Source: Chromatiales bacterium (GTDB lineage Bacteria > Pseudomonadota > Gammaproteobacteria > JAGRGH01). Taken from it: 64,000 bases of DNA. The notes beneath the pieces were generated by a model that saw nothing but the letters and a program-made list of their open reading frames with translations, did not search any database and was not told the origin of the DNA. This document shows positions 21,538 to 31,354 of this stretch, in pieces (position 1 is the stretch's first letter; every line of letters starts with the position of its first letter). Position numbers and translations under genes: made by a program. The stretch lies in assembly GCA_020445605.1 (NCBI GenBank), contig JAGRGH010000037.1, positions 44,354 to 108,353 of the forward strand. The letters are read 5' to 3'.

Positions 21538-22908
21538 TTGAACACGAATCGAATGCGCCGCGAAGCGTGGCTTCGTGTTCTGGTTCCAGTCTCCGCCGGC
21601 CTGTTGACCGTCGCCATCGGTCTGATCTTGATTCGATGGCTCGCCCCGGGTCTGATCGGCAGCAAAGCGCCCGTTGACCTCAGGCTGGTTCAGGCCGACG
21701 ACCGCGTCACGCCGTTTTTCGAGTCGGCGCTTCGCGCAAGCGACATTGCCAGCGCCGAGTTTCTGCTCAACGATCCTCACACGCGCGTCCGGCCCCGTCC
21801 GCTGCTCGCGCCGCGCATGACCTTTGGACCCCACGATCTGCTTGGCATGCGCAACGACTCGGTGCCGGTCTGGACCGATGTTCTCGCCATCGGTGACAGT
21901 CAGACCTACGGCAATAACGTGCCGCTTGCCGGCACCTGGCCTGCCGCCATGCGGCGCGCACTCGCTGAGCCGTCGACGCGGGTGTACCAGATGGCAACGG
22001 GCGGCTGGGCGGCTCCGCAGTATCTGTACATGGCGCGTCGCGCCCCCGCATTGCTGCCACAGGTGATGGTCGTAGCCTACTACGCGGGCAACGATCCGGC
22101 GGAATCGCTGCGCGATGTGCTGGAGATGCCGTACTGGCAGGGCCAGTTTCGGAGCGCATCAAACGAGCTTGCGCCGCTGCCGCGTACGGTGCTGAACGAA
22201 GGCGCGCCGTGGCCGGTGCGGTTTGCCGGCGGCGTCGAAACGGTTTTCACGCCGGGTGTCCGCCTGATTTCGAACCTGGCCCATCCGCGCGTGGCCGCTG
22301 GCTGGGCCGTGATGCTGGAGTCGGCGATTCGAATCGCCGAGATCGCGGTGGCCAGCGGTACGACGGTGGTCTTTGCGCTGATCCCCACGAAAGAACTGGT
22401 CTATGCGCAGCGGGTGGCCGATGAAGGTATTGCGGCACCCCCGCAGTATCGGGAACTGGTCGAGCGCGAGGCGCAGTGGGCAGATCGGTTTCTGGCCGAC
22501 CTTTCACGCATCCCGGGCGCGCAGACCGTCGATGTGCTCGCAGCGCTGCGTGTCGCCGCTGCGCACAACGAGCCCCTGTATCCGGACGACGACAACGGGC
22601 ACCCTGATCTCGCCGGCTATCGCGTGATCGGCGAGGCCATTGCCGCGGTGGTCGATCCGCTGCTGGCGCCACCACCTGAAGGAACGTACCGCGTCACGAA
22701 TCCGGACGACGACGGCGGTGAGAGTCGCCTTGTGCTGATTCGAGACGCGCAGCTATGGCTGTTCGCCAGTTCGACGATCGCCAGGGACAACGGCTGGGAC
22801 GTGTCGGAATCGACCGTGGTGCTCGCTGACCGCTGGCGCAATACACTGCCGCGCGCGGGGCTGATCGATCGGGTCGATACGGCGCGTTTCGGGCCGCGTT
22901 CAGACTGA
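21538..22908 (+). CDS. SGNH/GDSL-type hydrolase with N-terminal membrane anchor
   Basis: A 456-residue protein. One hydrophobic helix at about 12-35 acts as signal anchor, and a periplasmic SGNH domain follows: block I is AIGDSQTYGNNV with the nucleophilic serine, the block III-like motif is YYAGNDPAESL, and the catalytic Asp/His pair is in NGHPDLAGYR. Enzymes of this kind remove or transfer acyl groups on envelope polysaccharides. The short C-terminal extension (about 385-456) is of unknown role. Start is uncertain between TTG at 21538 and ATG at 21553; neither has a strong ribosome site. Its tail overlaps the convergent rnfC by 9 bases. Proximity to the polysaccharide cluster suggests but does not prove a role there. 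Confidence 0.8.
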   Translation: MNTNRMRREAWLRVLVPVSAGLLTVAIGLILIRWLAPGLIGSKAPVDLRLVQADDRVTPFFESALRASDIASAEFLLNDPHTRVRPRPLLAPRMTFGPHDLLGMRNDSVPVWTDVLAIGDSQTYGNNVPLAGTWPAAMRRALAEPSTRVYQMATGGWAAPQYLYMARRAPALLPQVMVVAYYAGNDPAESLRDVLEMPYWQGQFRSASNELAPLPRTVLNEGAPWPVRFAGGVETVFTPGVRLISNLAHPRVAAGWAVMLESAIRIAEIAVASGTTVVFALIPTKELVYAQRVADEGIAAPPQYRELVEREAQWADRFLADLSRIPGAQTVDVLAALRVAAAHNEPLYPDDDNGHPDLAGYRVIGEAIAAVVDPLLAPPPEGTYRVTNPDDDGGESRLVLIRDAQLWLFASSTIARDNGWDVSESTVVLADRWRNTLPRAGLIDRVDTARFGPRSD

Positions 22909-24369
22909 TTTGTCTGCGCCATCGGCAGGCTGCCCGGTCGCCGGAGCGTTGCGGGCAGCCAGAGCGGCGCGCTTTGCGGCACGTTTTGCGGCCTTTTCGG
23001 CCTCGCGGCGTTCGAGCCGCGTCACGCGCGCGGCGTGACGATCCTTGGCACGGCGCGCACGCGCCTGCTCCTGGCGAAATTCGCGCAGGGCGAACTTCGC
23101 TTCGCGGAAGCGCTGCACCAGCGGGATATGGCTGGGGCAGACGACCTCGCAGCAACCGCATTCGATGCAGACTTCCAGCCCATTGTGTGCCGGGCGCTCG
23201 GCGTCGCCGGTGCCGGCGGCCCAGAGGATCTCCTGCGGCAGCAGCAGCTCCGGGCATACCTCGACACAGGCCCCGCAGCGGATGCACGGCTGTGCGCCGA
23301 TGGCATTGCGATCGCAGACCAGGTCGAGTGCCAGCACACAGTTGCCCGCCTTTGGCACGGGTGCATCAATGTCGCGCACGCGCACACCCATCATCGGCCC
23401 GCCCAGCAGCAGGCAGCTCAGGCTCGAACCCGCACCGCCAGCGGCCTCCAGCAGTTCGCCGATCGGTGTGCCGATCAGGACTTCCCGATTGTGTGGTTCG
23501 GCGACCGCCGGGCCGGTAATGGTCGCCACGCGTGAGACCAGCGGCCGTCCGTCGTCGAACACGGCGGTAACGGCTGCCGCGGTGCCGACATTCACACAAA
23601 CGATGCCAAGGTCGATGGCGCGTTTGCCGCGCGGGACCGGCATTCCCGTGAGCACCTGCACAAGCTGGCGCTCGCTGCCGGTCGGGTAGATGGTCGGCAC
23701 CACGACCATGCGCATGCGTGCATCGGCGGCCGTACGCAAAGCCTGATCGAGCGCCGTGATTGCGCCGGGCATGTTGTCTTCGACGGCGAACTGCACGGAC
23801 TTCGCGCCACTGAGGTTCGCCAGATGTTTGGCACCGCGCACCACCCGGTCGGCGCGCTCCCTGAGCAGGGCCTCGTCGCAGGTGATGTACGGTTCGCATT
23901 CGGCGCCGTTGATGATCAGCGTGTGCACCGCGCCTGCGGCCAGCTTGTCGGCCGTCGGGAACGCGGCCCCGCCCAGTCCGGCCAGTCCGGCCGCGCGCAG
24001 GGCCTCGGCTCCGTCGGCAGGCGACCATGCGCCCGGTTCGGCCCAGCGGTCCTCACCGTCGGGTTCGATCACGATCGCGCGGGCGTAACGCAATACCGCG
24101 TGAACCACGGGCCGTTCGCCGATCTCGACGATGGTGCCCGAGGTCGGTGCATGCAGGCCGATGCCGCGCGCCAGCCCCGGCGCCGCAATCATCTGGCCGC
24201 CGAGCACCTGTTCACCAACGGACACACAGGGCACGCTCGCCGCGCCGTTGTGCTGTTTGAGCGGCAGTACAAGATGGCTCGGAATCAGCGCGGGGCGGAT
24301 CGGGCCGGTCAGTGATTCCTGCTTGTGGGGCGCGAGGTGCAGCCCGCCGGGAAACGCATGAGTGGTCAT
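22900..24369 (-). CDS. rnfC: Rnf/Rsx electron transport complex subunit C
   Basis: RnfC is the NADH-facing peripheral subunit of the membrane Rnf complex, which couples electron transfer between NADH and ferredoxin to ion transport or serves reduction of SoxR. The 489-residue protein has the Rnf-N domain, the glycine-rich nucleotide/flavin region [16 protein letters not shown], the SLBB-like part with [11 protein letters not shown] and two 4Fe-4S motifs, [12 protein letters not shown] and [13 protein letters not shown] basic Ala/Arg-rich tail closes it. The ATG at 24369 overlaps the rnfB stop by 4 bases. No rnfD, rnfG or rnfE follows; the next gene is convergent. Confidence 0.95.
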   Translation of the reverse strand: MTTHAFPGGLHLAPHKQESLTGPIRPALIPSHLVLPLKQHNGAASVPCVSVGEQVLGGQMIAAPGLARGIGLHAPTSGTIVEIGERPVVHAVLRYARAIVIEPDGEDRWAEPGAWSPADGAEALRAAGLAGLGGAAFPTADKLAAGAVHTLIINGAECEPYITCDEALLRERADRVVRGAKHLANLSGAKSVQFAVEDNMPGAITALDQALRTAADARMRMVVVPTIYPTGSERQLVQVLTGMPVPRGKRAIDLGIVCVNVGTAAAVTAVFDDGRPLVSRVATITGPAVAEPHNREVLIGTPIGELLEAAGGAGSSLSCLLLGGPMMGVRVRDIDAPVPKAGNCVLALDLVCDRNAIGAQPCIRCGACVEVCPELLLPQEILWAAGTGDAERPAHNGLEVCIECGCCEVVCPSHIPLVQRFREAKFALREFRQEQARARRAKDRHAARVTRLERREAEKAAKRAAKRAALAARNAPATGQPADGADKSV

Positions 24370-24866
24370 GCGGCGAGCTGGCGCGGCAACAGCAGGATGC
24401 AGTCGACTGGGCACGGCGGCAGGCACAGCTCGCAGCCCGTGCATTCGTCGGTGATGACGGTGTGCATGAGTTTCGCGGCGCCGACGATCGCATCGACCGG
24501 GCAGGCCTGGATGCACAGTGTGCAACCGATGCAGGTTTCTTCATCGATCACGGCGATCTGCGGCGGCTTGTGTTCGCCGTTCTCGTCATTCAGGGGCAAT
24601 GCCTCGCGGCCGAGCAGTTCGGCGAGTGCGCCGATCGTGGCTTCGCCGCCGGGCGGACATTGATTGATCTCGGCCTCGCCGGCGGCGATGGCCTCGGCAT
24701 AGGGCCGGCAGCCCGCGAACTTGCACTGGCCGCACTGGGTCTGCGGCAACAGGCCGTCGATCGCATCCACGATCGAGCCGGTATCGGGGCGCCAGCGCTG
24801 CGCCGACAGGCCGAGAACCGTGCCGAGCACGGCGGCCAGGAGGGTCAGAACGATAACGGCAATCAT
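24366..24866 (-). CDS. rnfB: Rnf/Rsx electron transport complex subunit B
   Basis: A 166-residue iron-sulfur protein with an N-terminal membrane helix (residues 2-20). The Fe-S domain has [16 protein letters not shown] followed by NQCPPGG, and two ferredoxin-type 4Fe-4S motifs are [16 protein letters not shown] and [16 protein letters not shown]. RnfB passes electrons between the ferredoxin side and the membrane subunits. It lies 4 bases after rnfA and overlaps rnfC, so the three are one operon. Length is slightly short of E. coli RsxB (192 aa), mainly in the C-terminal tail. Confidence 0.95.
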   Translation of the reverse strand: MIAVIVLTLLAAVLGTVLGLSAQRWRPDTGSIVDAIDGLLPQTQCGQCKFAGCRPYAEAIAAGEAEINQCPPGGEATIGALAELLGREALPLNDENGEHKPPQIAVIDEETCIGCTLCIQACPVDAIVGAAKLMHTVITDECTGCELCLPPCPVDCILLLPRQLAA

Positions 24867-24870
24867 CGGT

Positions 24871-25452
24871 TCAGGTGCGCACCAGGCCGGCGAAGCCCAT
24901 GAACGCCAGCGCCATGATGCCGGCGGTGATCAGTGCGATCGGGCTGCCGCGAAACGGGGTCGGAATGTGCGGCCCGTCGATGCGCTCGCGCATGGCGGCA
25001 AACAGTGCCAGAACCAGCGTGAAGCCGAGCGCTGCGCCGAGCCCGTAGAACGCCGAAGCCGCGAGACTGTGATCCTCCTGCACGTTCAGCAAGGCCACCC
25101 CGAGCACGGCGCAGTTGGTCGTGATCAGGGGCAGATACACACCGAGAATCGAGTGCAGCAGCGGGCTCGTTGCACGCATGACCGTCTCGGTGAACTGGAC
25201 GACCGCGGCAATCACGAGGATGAAGGCGATGGTGCGCAGATACTCCAGACCGAACGGCACCAGCAGCAGGGTGTGCAGCAGGTGGCTCAGAACCGCCGCC
25301 AGCGTCAGCACGAACGTGGTCGCCAGGCCCATCCCCAGTGCGGTCTCGACCTTGCGCGAGACGCCCATGAACGGGCACAGGCCGAGGAATTTGACCAGCA
25401 CGAAGTTGTTCACCAGCACCGTGCCGACTAGGATCAATGCGAATTCGGTCAT
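24871..25452 (-). CDS. rnfA: Rnf/Rsx electron transport complex subunit A
   Basis: A 193-residue integral membrane subunit with six hydrophobic helices; the sequence [20 protein letters not shown] and [17 protein letters not shown] are signature regions holding the cysteines that bind an intramembrane [2Fe-2S] cluster in RnfA/RnfE. It starts 45 bases after the glycosyltransferase stop, on the same strand, so the rnf genes may be read from the polysaccharide promoter as well as their own. Confidence 0.95.
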   Translation of the reverse strand: MTEFALILVGTVLVNNFVLVKFLGLCPFMGVSRKVETALGMGLATTFVLTLAAVLSHLLHTLLLVPFGLEYLRTIAFILVIAAVVQFTETVMRATSPLLHSILGVYLPLITTNCAVLGVALLNVQEDHSLAASAFYGLGAALGFTLVLALFAAMRERIDGPHIPTPFRGSPIALITAGIMALAFMGFAGLVRT

Positions 25453-25497
25453 GGGCGATGATGATAGCCCGGTCGCCAGTCCGCGGCAGCCGGTAGA

Positions 25498-26700
25498 TCA
25501 GGGCGCATGGCGCGAAATGGTGTCCAGCAGGATCTGCGCGAAGTGCGCGGCGACCTGTGGTTGCGAATAGTTGCGCTCGACATGTTCCCGCGCGGTCGCC
25601 GCCAGCCGTTCGCGGCGCTCGGCCGATTCCAGCAGATCCAGGGTCGCGCGCGCGAAGGCATCGGCCGTGTCGGCCTGCAGATAGTGTCGACCGGGTTCGA
25701 GGTCGAGTCCCTCCACGCCGATTGCGGTGGACACGACCGGACGGCCTGCGGCCATGGCCTCGTAGGCCTTGATGCGCGTGCCGCTGCCAACGCGTATGGG
25801 CATCACGTAGACCGAGGCCTTCGTCAGGTGGGGACGTACGTCGTCGACGAAGCCGGTAAAGCGGATGCCGGCGTTGCCCAGGCGTTCCACGAGTCGCGCG
25901 GGCGGGTTGCGTCCGATCACGCGAAGGCTTGCGTCCGGACGGCGCGCGCGGATCGCGGGCCAGACCTCTGCTGCAAACCACTCGATTGCATCGATGTTCG
26001 CGGCCCAGTCCATCGAGCCGGTGAACGCGATCTCGGCACCGGCCGGTGGCGGGCTGTAGGCGAAGTAGTCCGTATCGACGCCGGTCGGGATGACCGCGGT
26101 CGTCGAGTGCCCATAGCGCTGGTGGAACTGCCGGGCATCCTGGTCGGATACCGCGATCACCTGATCAAAACGCGCCAGCGCCGAACCCTCGAAGCGCTGC
26201 ATCTTTTTCGCCTGTGAGTGCCAGAGTCGCCCGAGCATGGTGTCGGCATTCTGTTGCGCATGGCGTTCGAAGATCTGCGCCTCGCAGTTGTGCGTGAACA
26301 GCACACTCGGGTCATCGATCCGGTCCGGCGCGAACACCGCTGCGTGCACGAAGTCGAACACCACGATGTCCGGTCGCGTCGCGAGTGCCGCGGCAATGCT
26401 GGCGACGGCGGCCGGCGAACGGTCGCTCGCCACGGAAACCGGCAGGCGTCCGGCGAGTGCCAGCGGCCGCGTCAGCTTGGCGCTCAAGGCGCCACCTGCG
26501 GGCCAGCCGATGAAACGGTCGCAGATCGATTCCAGATCGGCCCGATGCCGGGCCTCGGCCTGCGCCGTCGCGGGCGAGGCCAGCGTGATTTCGAAATGGC
26601 TGCGTTTGAGATGGCGCAGCAGCTGCGAGCTGCGGATCTTCCCGCCCGAGTCCGCCGGGAACAGAAAGCGCGGCGAGACGAACAGCAGTCGTGGCCGCAC
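25498..26700 (-). CDS. Glycosyltransferase group 1 (GT4-like), TIGR03087/PEP-CTERM-associated style
   Basis: A 400-residue cytoplasmic or membrane-associated glycosyltransferase. The N-terminal acceptor domain begins PRLLFVSPRFLFPADSGGKI, and the C-terminal donor-binding domain has IPTGVDTDYF, FTGSMDWAANIDAIEWF and the E-x7-E-like region VGSGTRIKAYEAMAAGRPVV. Closest pattern I know is the sugar transferases found with exopolysaccharide loci. It starts with GTG, 2 bases after the stop of the AlgD-like gene, so coupling is likely. The sugar donor is unknown; an upstream nucleotide-sugar dehydrogenase suggests a uronic acid. Confidence 0.85.
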   Translation of the reverse strand: MRPRLLFVSPRFLFPADSGGKIRSSQLLRHLKRSHFEITLASPATAQAEARHRADLESICDRFIGWPAGGALSAKLTRPLALAGRLPVSVASDRSPAAVASIAAALATRPDIVVFDFVHAAVFAPDRIDDPSVLFTHNCEAQIFERHAQQNADTMLGRLWHSQAKKMQRFEGSALARFDQVIAVSDQDARQFHQRYGHSTTAVIPTGVDTDYFAYSPPPAGAEIAFTGSMDWAANIDAIEWFAAEVWPAIRARRPDASLRVIGRNPPARLVERLGNAGIRFTGFVDDVRPHLTKASVYVMPIRVGSGTRIKAYEAMAAGRPVVSTAIGVEGLDLEPGRHYLQADTADAFARATLDLLESAERRERLAATAREHVERNYSQPQVAAHFAQILLDTISRHAP

Positions 26701-26702
26701 GG

Positions 26703-28016
26703 TTACCAGCAGATGCCCTGATAGTCCGTTGCGACTGCGGCGATTTCGGCGCTGCCTTGCAGATCGATGACCGGCCGATCCGCGTGCGAACGCACGATGG
26801 CGTCGATGGCATCGGCGTCGGCGTTCGCGGCGATGATGATCTCGGCCCCGTCGAGCGCGGCATGCGGGGCGTCGCACAGCAGTTCGCCGAGGTGCGGGAT
26901 GTGCTGTTCGATGAACTCGCGGTTCGCGCCGATCAGGTGCGACTCGGACACCAGTGCGTCGTGAATCCGCAGACGGTAGCCCTTGCCGAGCAGCCGCTCG
27001 GCCAGAGCCACGATCGGCGATTCGCGCAGATCGTCCGTGCCGGCCTTGAACGCCAGTCCGAACAACGCGACTTGGCGGCCCGGTCGTGCCGTCACGCGGG
27101 CCAGCGCGCGGTCGATGTGCCGCTCGTTGCTGGTCAGCACCTGGCCGAGCATGGGCAGGTCGACGTCGTGGATGCGTGCATGGTGCAGCCATGCGCGCAG
27201 GTCCTTGGGCAGGCAGGAGCCACCGAACGCATAGCCGGGACGCAGATATGCGCGCGAGATGTTCAGGCGTTCATCGCGCATGAATACGTCCATGGCCTCG
27301 CGTGCGTCCACGCCGGCGGCGGCCAGCAGGCTGCCGCATTCGTTCGCGAAGCTGATCTTCAGTGCGTGGTAGATGTTCGAAAGGTATTTCACCGACTCGG
27401 CCACGGCCACGCTGGTTTCCACGAACTCGGCCTCGACCGGCGCGTATAGCTCACGCAGCCGGGCGACGGCAGCCGGCGAGGTGGAACCCACGACCGTCAG
27501 CGCCGGCTGGTAGAAGTCCGCGATCGACGAGCCTTCGCGCAGGAATTCCGGGTTGTAGGCGAGTTCCAGACCCGCGCCAGGCGCACGACCGCTGGCCTTG
27601 ATCAGCGCCGGGAACAGCCGCGAATCACAGGTGCCGGGCAGCACGGTGGAGCGGTACACGACGGTGTACGGCTCGCGCTTGTCGCGCAGCGCCGCGCCGA
27701 TCTGGGCGGTGACCTGATCCAGGGAGTCGAGCGACAGCGCGCCGTTCGCGCGGCTTGGCGTGCCGACCGCGATCAGCGAAAGCTCGGTCGCCGCGATCGC
27801 CGCCGGGGTGTCGTCGGTCGCGCGCAGACGGCCGGCCCGGACCTGCTCGGCGACCAGCTCACCCACGCCGGGTTCGATGGTCGTGGACTGGCCGCCGTTG
27901 ACCAGTGCGTTCTTGGTGGCATTGACGTCGACGCCAATCACGTCGTGGCCTTCGCGAGCGAGGCACGCGGCCGTGACGATGCCGACATAGCCAAGACCGA
28001 AAACGGAGATACGCAT
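26703..28016 (-). CDS. Nucleotide-sugar 6-dehydrogenase (GDP-mannose / AlgD-like)
   Basis: A 437-residue NAD-dependent dehydrogenase that oxidises a nucleotide hexose twice to a uronic acid. The Rossmann motif is FGLGYVGIVTAACL at residues 5-18, the central domain has YNPEFLREG, and the catalytic cysteine is about Cys267 in FGGSCLPKDLRAW. The spelling of these motifs and the length (AlgD is 436 aa) fit GDP-mannose 6-dehydrogenase better than UDP-glucose dehydrogenases. No alginate polymerisation genes are nearby, so the product probably feeds another polysaccharide. The ATG at 28016 is chosen because it places the Rossmann motif at the N-terminus. It is divergent from the asparagine-synthetase-like gene. 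Confidence 0.9.
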   Translation of the reverse strand: MRISVFGLGYVGIVTAACLAREGHDVIGVDVNATKNALVNGGQSTTIEPGVGELVAEQVRAGRLRATDDTPAAIAATELSLIAVGTPSRANGALSLDSLDQVTAQIGAALRDKREPYTVVYRSTVLPGTCDSRLFPALIKASGRAPGAGLELAYNPEFLREGSSIADFYQPALTVVGSTSPAAVARLRELYAPVEAEFVETSVAVAESVKYLSNIYHALKISFANECGSLLAAAGVDAREAMDVFMRDERLNISRAYLRPGYAFGGSCLPKDLRAWLHHARIHDVDLPMLGQVLTSNERHIDRALARVTARPGRQVALFGLAFKAGTDDLRESPIVALAERLLGKGYRLRIHDALVSESHLIGANREFIEQHIPHLGELLCDAPHAALDGAEIIIAANADADAIDAIVRSHADRPVIDLQGSAEIAAVATDYQGICW

Positions 28017-28056
28017 GAATGGGCGCCGGGTCGAGCGGGAGAACGCGGCATTATAG

Positions 28057-28083
28057 GGAAACGCCGATTGGGTCGGCGTTTCC
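28057..28083. promoter_or_regulatory. Perfect 11-bp inverted repeat in the divergent polysaccharide promoter region
   Basis: GGAAACGCCGA (28057-28067) pairs with TCGGCGTTTCC (28073-28083) around a 5-base loop. It lies 41 bases before the AlgD-like start on one side and 76 bases before the plus-strand gene on the other. It may be an operator or a leader hairpin; no T tract follows, so terminator function is less likely. Confidence 0.45.
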
Positions 28084-28158
28084 TGCGGCATGGGCGCGCT
28101 GGGCTGGCAATCGTGGACGGAAGGAACCGCGCTTTGATCGATCCGCCGGGTCGGTATC

Positions 28159-29964
28159 ATGTTGCCGCGCATCGCCGCGCGTACCGGAACCCGCCCGTTG
28201 AGTCTGTTCATCCTCTGGCAGAACGCCCAAAGCGGCGCGACCGAGCGCGTGCGCGCGGCGCTCGGCCGCAGCGGAATGTTGGTCGGGTCGCTGCGTGAGG
28301 TCGCGAACGCCGGCGTGCAGGGCTTTGCTGGAGCGGATGTCGATCTGCACCTGGAGGCCGGCGGCGCGCTGGGCTGCATCCGCGGGCCGGGCCCCGTGCC
28401 CGAGCAGTGGCACCGCGAGGGTTGGTCCGCGCTCGCGGGGCTGCGCGGCGGGCGGTTCGCGGCGGTGCGGATGGAATCCGGCCACGTCCGGGCGGCGGTC
28501 GATCCGCTCGGGATCGAACCGCTGTACTACGCGAGTGTCGATGGCGGGTTCGCCTGCGGCACGCGCGCCGATCTGGTCGCCGCCGCGCTGGGGATCCGGC
28601 AGCTGGACCGTCAGGCCGTCTTCAATTACCTCTGGAACCAGGTCGTGCCGGCGCCGCGCTCGGTCTGGGCTGGCGTGCGTCGACTCCCGCCGGGCCATGC
28701 GCTCGACGGTGATACGAAGGTGTTGCGGGCGCAGCGCTACTGGCATCCGGTGTTCGCCGAACCGGCCGCGGCGTTCGATGCCGCGAGCGCTGCGCTGGAG
28801 TTTCTGGCGGTGTTACGGGGTGGCGTTGCCGCACAGATCGATTCGGCCCCGGTTGGCGCGTTCCTGTCCGGTGGCATCGACAGTTCCACCGTCTGCGGCC
28901 TGCTGGCCGAGCACCGCGCGGGTGCGCAGGCGTTCTCGATCGGGTTTGGCGAGCGCGCCTACGATGAGCTCGATTTTGCGCGCACCAGCGCCGCGCACTA
29001 CGGACTGAAACATCGCACGCGCATCCTCGAGGCCGCGGACGTCACGGCTGCGGTGGCCCGCATCGCGCGCTTCTACGGCGAGCCGTTCGGCAATGCGTCG
29101 GCCGTGCCAACCCTGTACTGCGCGGAACTCGCGGCGGAACACGGCGTTGACCGGTTGCTGGCCGGCGATGGCGGCGATGAACTGTTTGGCGGCAACGAGC
29201 GGTATGCCAAGCAGCAGGTCTACGACCACTACGGTCGTCTGCCGCGCTGGCTGCGGGCGGGACTGATCGAACCGCTTGCGCGCCTGCCCGGCGCCGATCG
29301 CGGGCGAATTGGCAAACCCGCGCGCTATGCGCGCGAGGCCGCGCGGCCGCTTAAAGAACGCATCGAGCGCTGGAATCATCTGCGGCACTTTGGACTCGAC
29401 GAAGTGTTCGACGCGGCATTTCTGGATGGACTCGATGTCTCGGAGCCTGCGCGATTGCAGGCCGGCTGGATGGACGAGGCCCGCGCGCGCACGACGATCG
29501 ATCGCATGATGTGGCTGGACTGGCACCAGACGCTTTCCGATAATGACCTGCCGAAGGTCAGCGGCATGTGTGCGCTCGCGGGGATCGACGTGCGCTATCC
29601 GTGGCTGGATGCAAGGCTGGTCGATTTTGCCTTGCGCCTGCCGGCGCGCGAAAAGGTGCGTGGCCGGCGGCTGCGACATTTCGTGAAGCAGGCGCTGGCG
29701 GAGTTTCTGCCCGGCGCGGTCATTGCCAAGCGCAAGCACGGCTTCGGGCTGCCGGTCGGTCCATGGCTGGCCGGCGATTCGATGCTTCACGCCTGGGCGA
29801 CTGACGCTCTGGGCGCACTCGAGGCGCGCGGGTTGTTGCGCGCGGGATTTGCACGCCGGCTGATCGGCCAGGAACTGGCGCGACACCCGGCCTACTTCGG
29901 TGGTTTTGTATGGGTATTGGCGATGCTCGAGCAGTGGTTGCGCGAGCACGATGCGTGCTGGTAG
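28159..29964 (+). CDS. Asparagine-synthetase-like ATP-dependent amidotransferase without the glutaminase Cys
   Basis: A 601-residue protein with the asparagine synthetase B layout: an N-terminal Ntn-like domain (to about 200) and a synthetase domain with the PP-loop FLSGGIDSSTVC near residue 235-246 and the GDGGDELFGGNERY motif at about 335. The N-terminus does not begin with the Met-Cys-Gly of class II glutaminases, so glutamine hydrolysis is probably lost and free ammonia or another nucleophile is used. Such proteins are common in exopolysaccharide loci, where they may amidate uronic acids. That fits the neighbouring uronate-forming dehydrogenase. The start is likely but a TTG further in cannot be excluded. 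Confidence 0.85.
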   Translation: MLPRIAARTGTRPLSLFILWQNAQSGATERVRAALGRSGMLVGSLREVANAGVQGFAGADVDLHLEAGGALGCIRGPGPVPEQWHREGWSALAGLRGGRFAAVRMESGHVRAAVDPLGIEPLYYASVDGGFACGTRADLVAAALGIRQLDRQAVFNYLWNQVVPAPRSVWAGVRRLPPGHALDGDTKVLRAQRYWHPVFAEPAAAFDAASAALEFLAVLRGGVAAQIDSAPVGAFLSGGIDSSTVCGLLAEHRAGAQAFSIGFGERAYDELDFARTSAAHYGLKHRTRILEAADVTAAVARIARFYGEPFGNASAVPTLYCAELAAEHGVDRLLAGDGGDELFGGNERYAKQQVYDHYGRLPRWLRAGLIEPLARLPGADRGRIGKPARYAREAARPLKERIERWNHLRHFGLDEVFDAAFLDGLDVSEPARLQAGWMDEARARTTIDRMMWLDWHQTLSDNDLPKVSGMCALAGIDVRYPWLDARLVDFALRLPAREKVRGRRLRHFVKQALAEFLPGAVIAKRKHGFGLPVGPWLAGDSMLHAWATDALGALEARGLLRAGFARRLIGQELARHPAYFGGFVWVLAMLEQWLREHDACW

Positions 29965-30632
29965 CAGCGGTATTCGTCGCACTGACCGCATCTTCGGTGC
30001 AGGCGGCGGACGGCTCCGCGGCTCCGCGGATCGACTGTGGGACGGTTGCCGATTCCTCCGGAGTTGGTCCGTACGACTATCGCGATCGGTCTCAGGCGCG
30101 GTTGCTGAGTACCGTCGAACAGCATCACTTCTTCGACGCGACCGAAGTGCTCGCAATGCGTGGTACGAGTGATCTCGAATACAGCGCCGCGAAGGGCAAG
30201 TCGGCGTCGATCGGTGGCGACCTCGATTACACGCTACGCGCGTTTCCAAACCACCATCGTGCGTTACTGGCGATGTCCAAGTACCAGGGCCATCGCGGCT
30301 GGAAGGCCGGTTCCATCTACATGCCGATCGAGTGTTACTTCGAACGCGCGATGGCGTTCGTCCCCGGTGACAATGCGGTCCGCCTGATAGCCTCGATCGA
30401 CCGCTACAACGCCGGGCAGGTCGAGCGCGCAATCGCGCTGCTCGAACCGGTTGCGACTGAAGACCTGCACGACCCGGAACTGCACTACAATCTTGGCCTG
30501 TTCTACATGAAGGCCAAGCGCTACAACGAGGCGGTGCACCATGCACAGCTGGCCGAAGCGCTGGGCTATCCACTGCGCGGACTGCGGCGCAAGCTGGAAG
30601 CTGCGGGTCATTGGCCGACTCCGCCGTCCTGA
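29955..30632 (+). CDS. Exported tetratricopeptide-repeat protein
   Basis: With the GTG at 29955 the product is 225 residues, beginning with a good signal peptide ([19 protein letters not shown]); an ATG at 29910 would give 240 residues and a 55-base overlap with the previous gene, so I prefer the later start. The mature protein begins with the conserved-looking [20 protein letters not shown] and [20 protein letters not shown], then two to three TPR-like helices (about 155-215, with [20 protein letters not shown]). The two cysteines could form a disulfide. It is likely periplasmic and may scaffold polysaccharide assembly. The stop overlaps the next start by one base. Confidence 0.8.
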
Positions 30633-31327
30633 TGGTCCGGCGCCTTGGCGGCCTGCTGCGTGATCTGGGCCCGGCAACGGCGATCTGTTATCTCCTTGAT
30701 CGCATGCTGCGACGGCTCAGCGCCGGGCGCGCCAGCGTGATTCGCTATGTGCTGACCATGCAGCCGCTCGAAGTCCCTCCGCGGTTGCCGGCGCGGCGGG
30801 GCGGGTCGATTCGCGTCGCGGCCGAAGACCCCGTGGCCGTCAACGCCACGCAGCGGCTGCGTCCGGACCACGCGATCCGTCATCGCGTCGAACAGGGCGC
30901 GATCTGTCTGGTGGCGCGCGCGGCAAACGGCGAGTTTCTCGGCTGGATCTGGTTTGTGCCGGGGCCGTTCGACGAGGACGAGGTGCGCGTGCGCTACGCG
31001 CTGGTGCCGGTGCAGCGGGTTGCCTGGGATCTCGATGTCTGGGTCGAACCCGCGCAGCGTCTCGGTTTTGTGTTTGCAGCACTCTGGGATGCCGCCGCAG
31101 AGGGGCTTCGTGAGCGTGGCTTTGCATGGACCGCCAGTCGCGTGTCGGCCTACAATCTGGGCTCCCTGAATGCCCATCGCCGCCTTGGCGCCCGCGAGGT
31201 CGGGGTCGTCACTTTCCTGACCCTCGGTTCCTGGCAGTGCCGGATTGCGCGCCGGCCGTTCGGCTGGCGTTGCACGGGCGCGCGGGGTTCGACTCCGGAA
31301 CTAAGGTTGGTTGCGCCCGATGAGTGA
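30632..31327 (+). CDS. GNAT-like acetyltransferase
   Basis: A 231-residue cytoplasmic protein. The central part has a GNAT-like course: [13 protein letters not shown] as beta-4, [23 protein letters not shown] spanning beta-5 and the acetyl-CoA-binding helix, and [20 protein letters not shown], the typical C-terminal N-x-x-S-x-x-x-x-x-x-x-G. The glycine-rich Q/RxxGxG/A loop is weak, so activity needs proof. A role in modifying a sugar or a lipid-linked intermediate is suggested by the cluster. Start ATG overlaps the previous stop (TGATG). Confidence 0.7.
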
Positions 31328-31354
31328 TCGCCTGCCCGTAGTGAGTTCGTCGGA

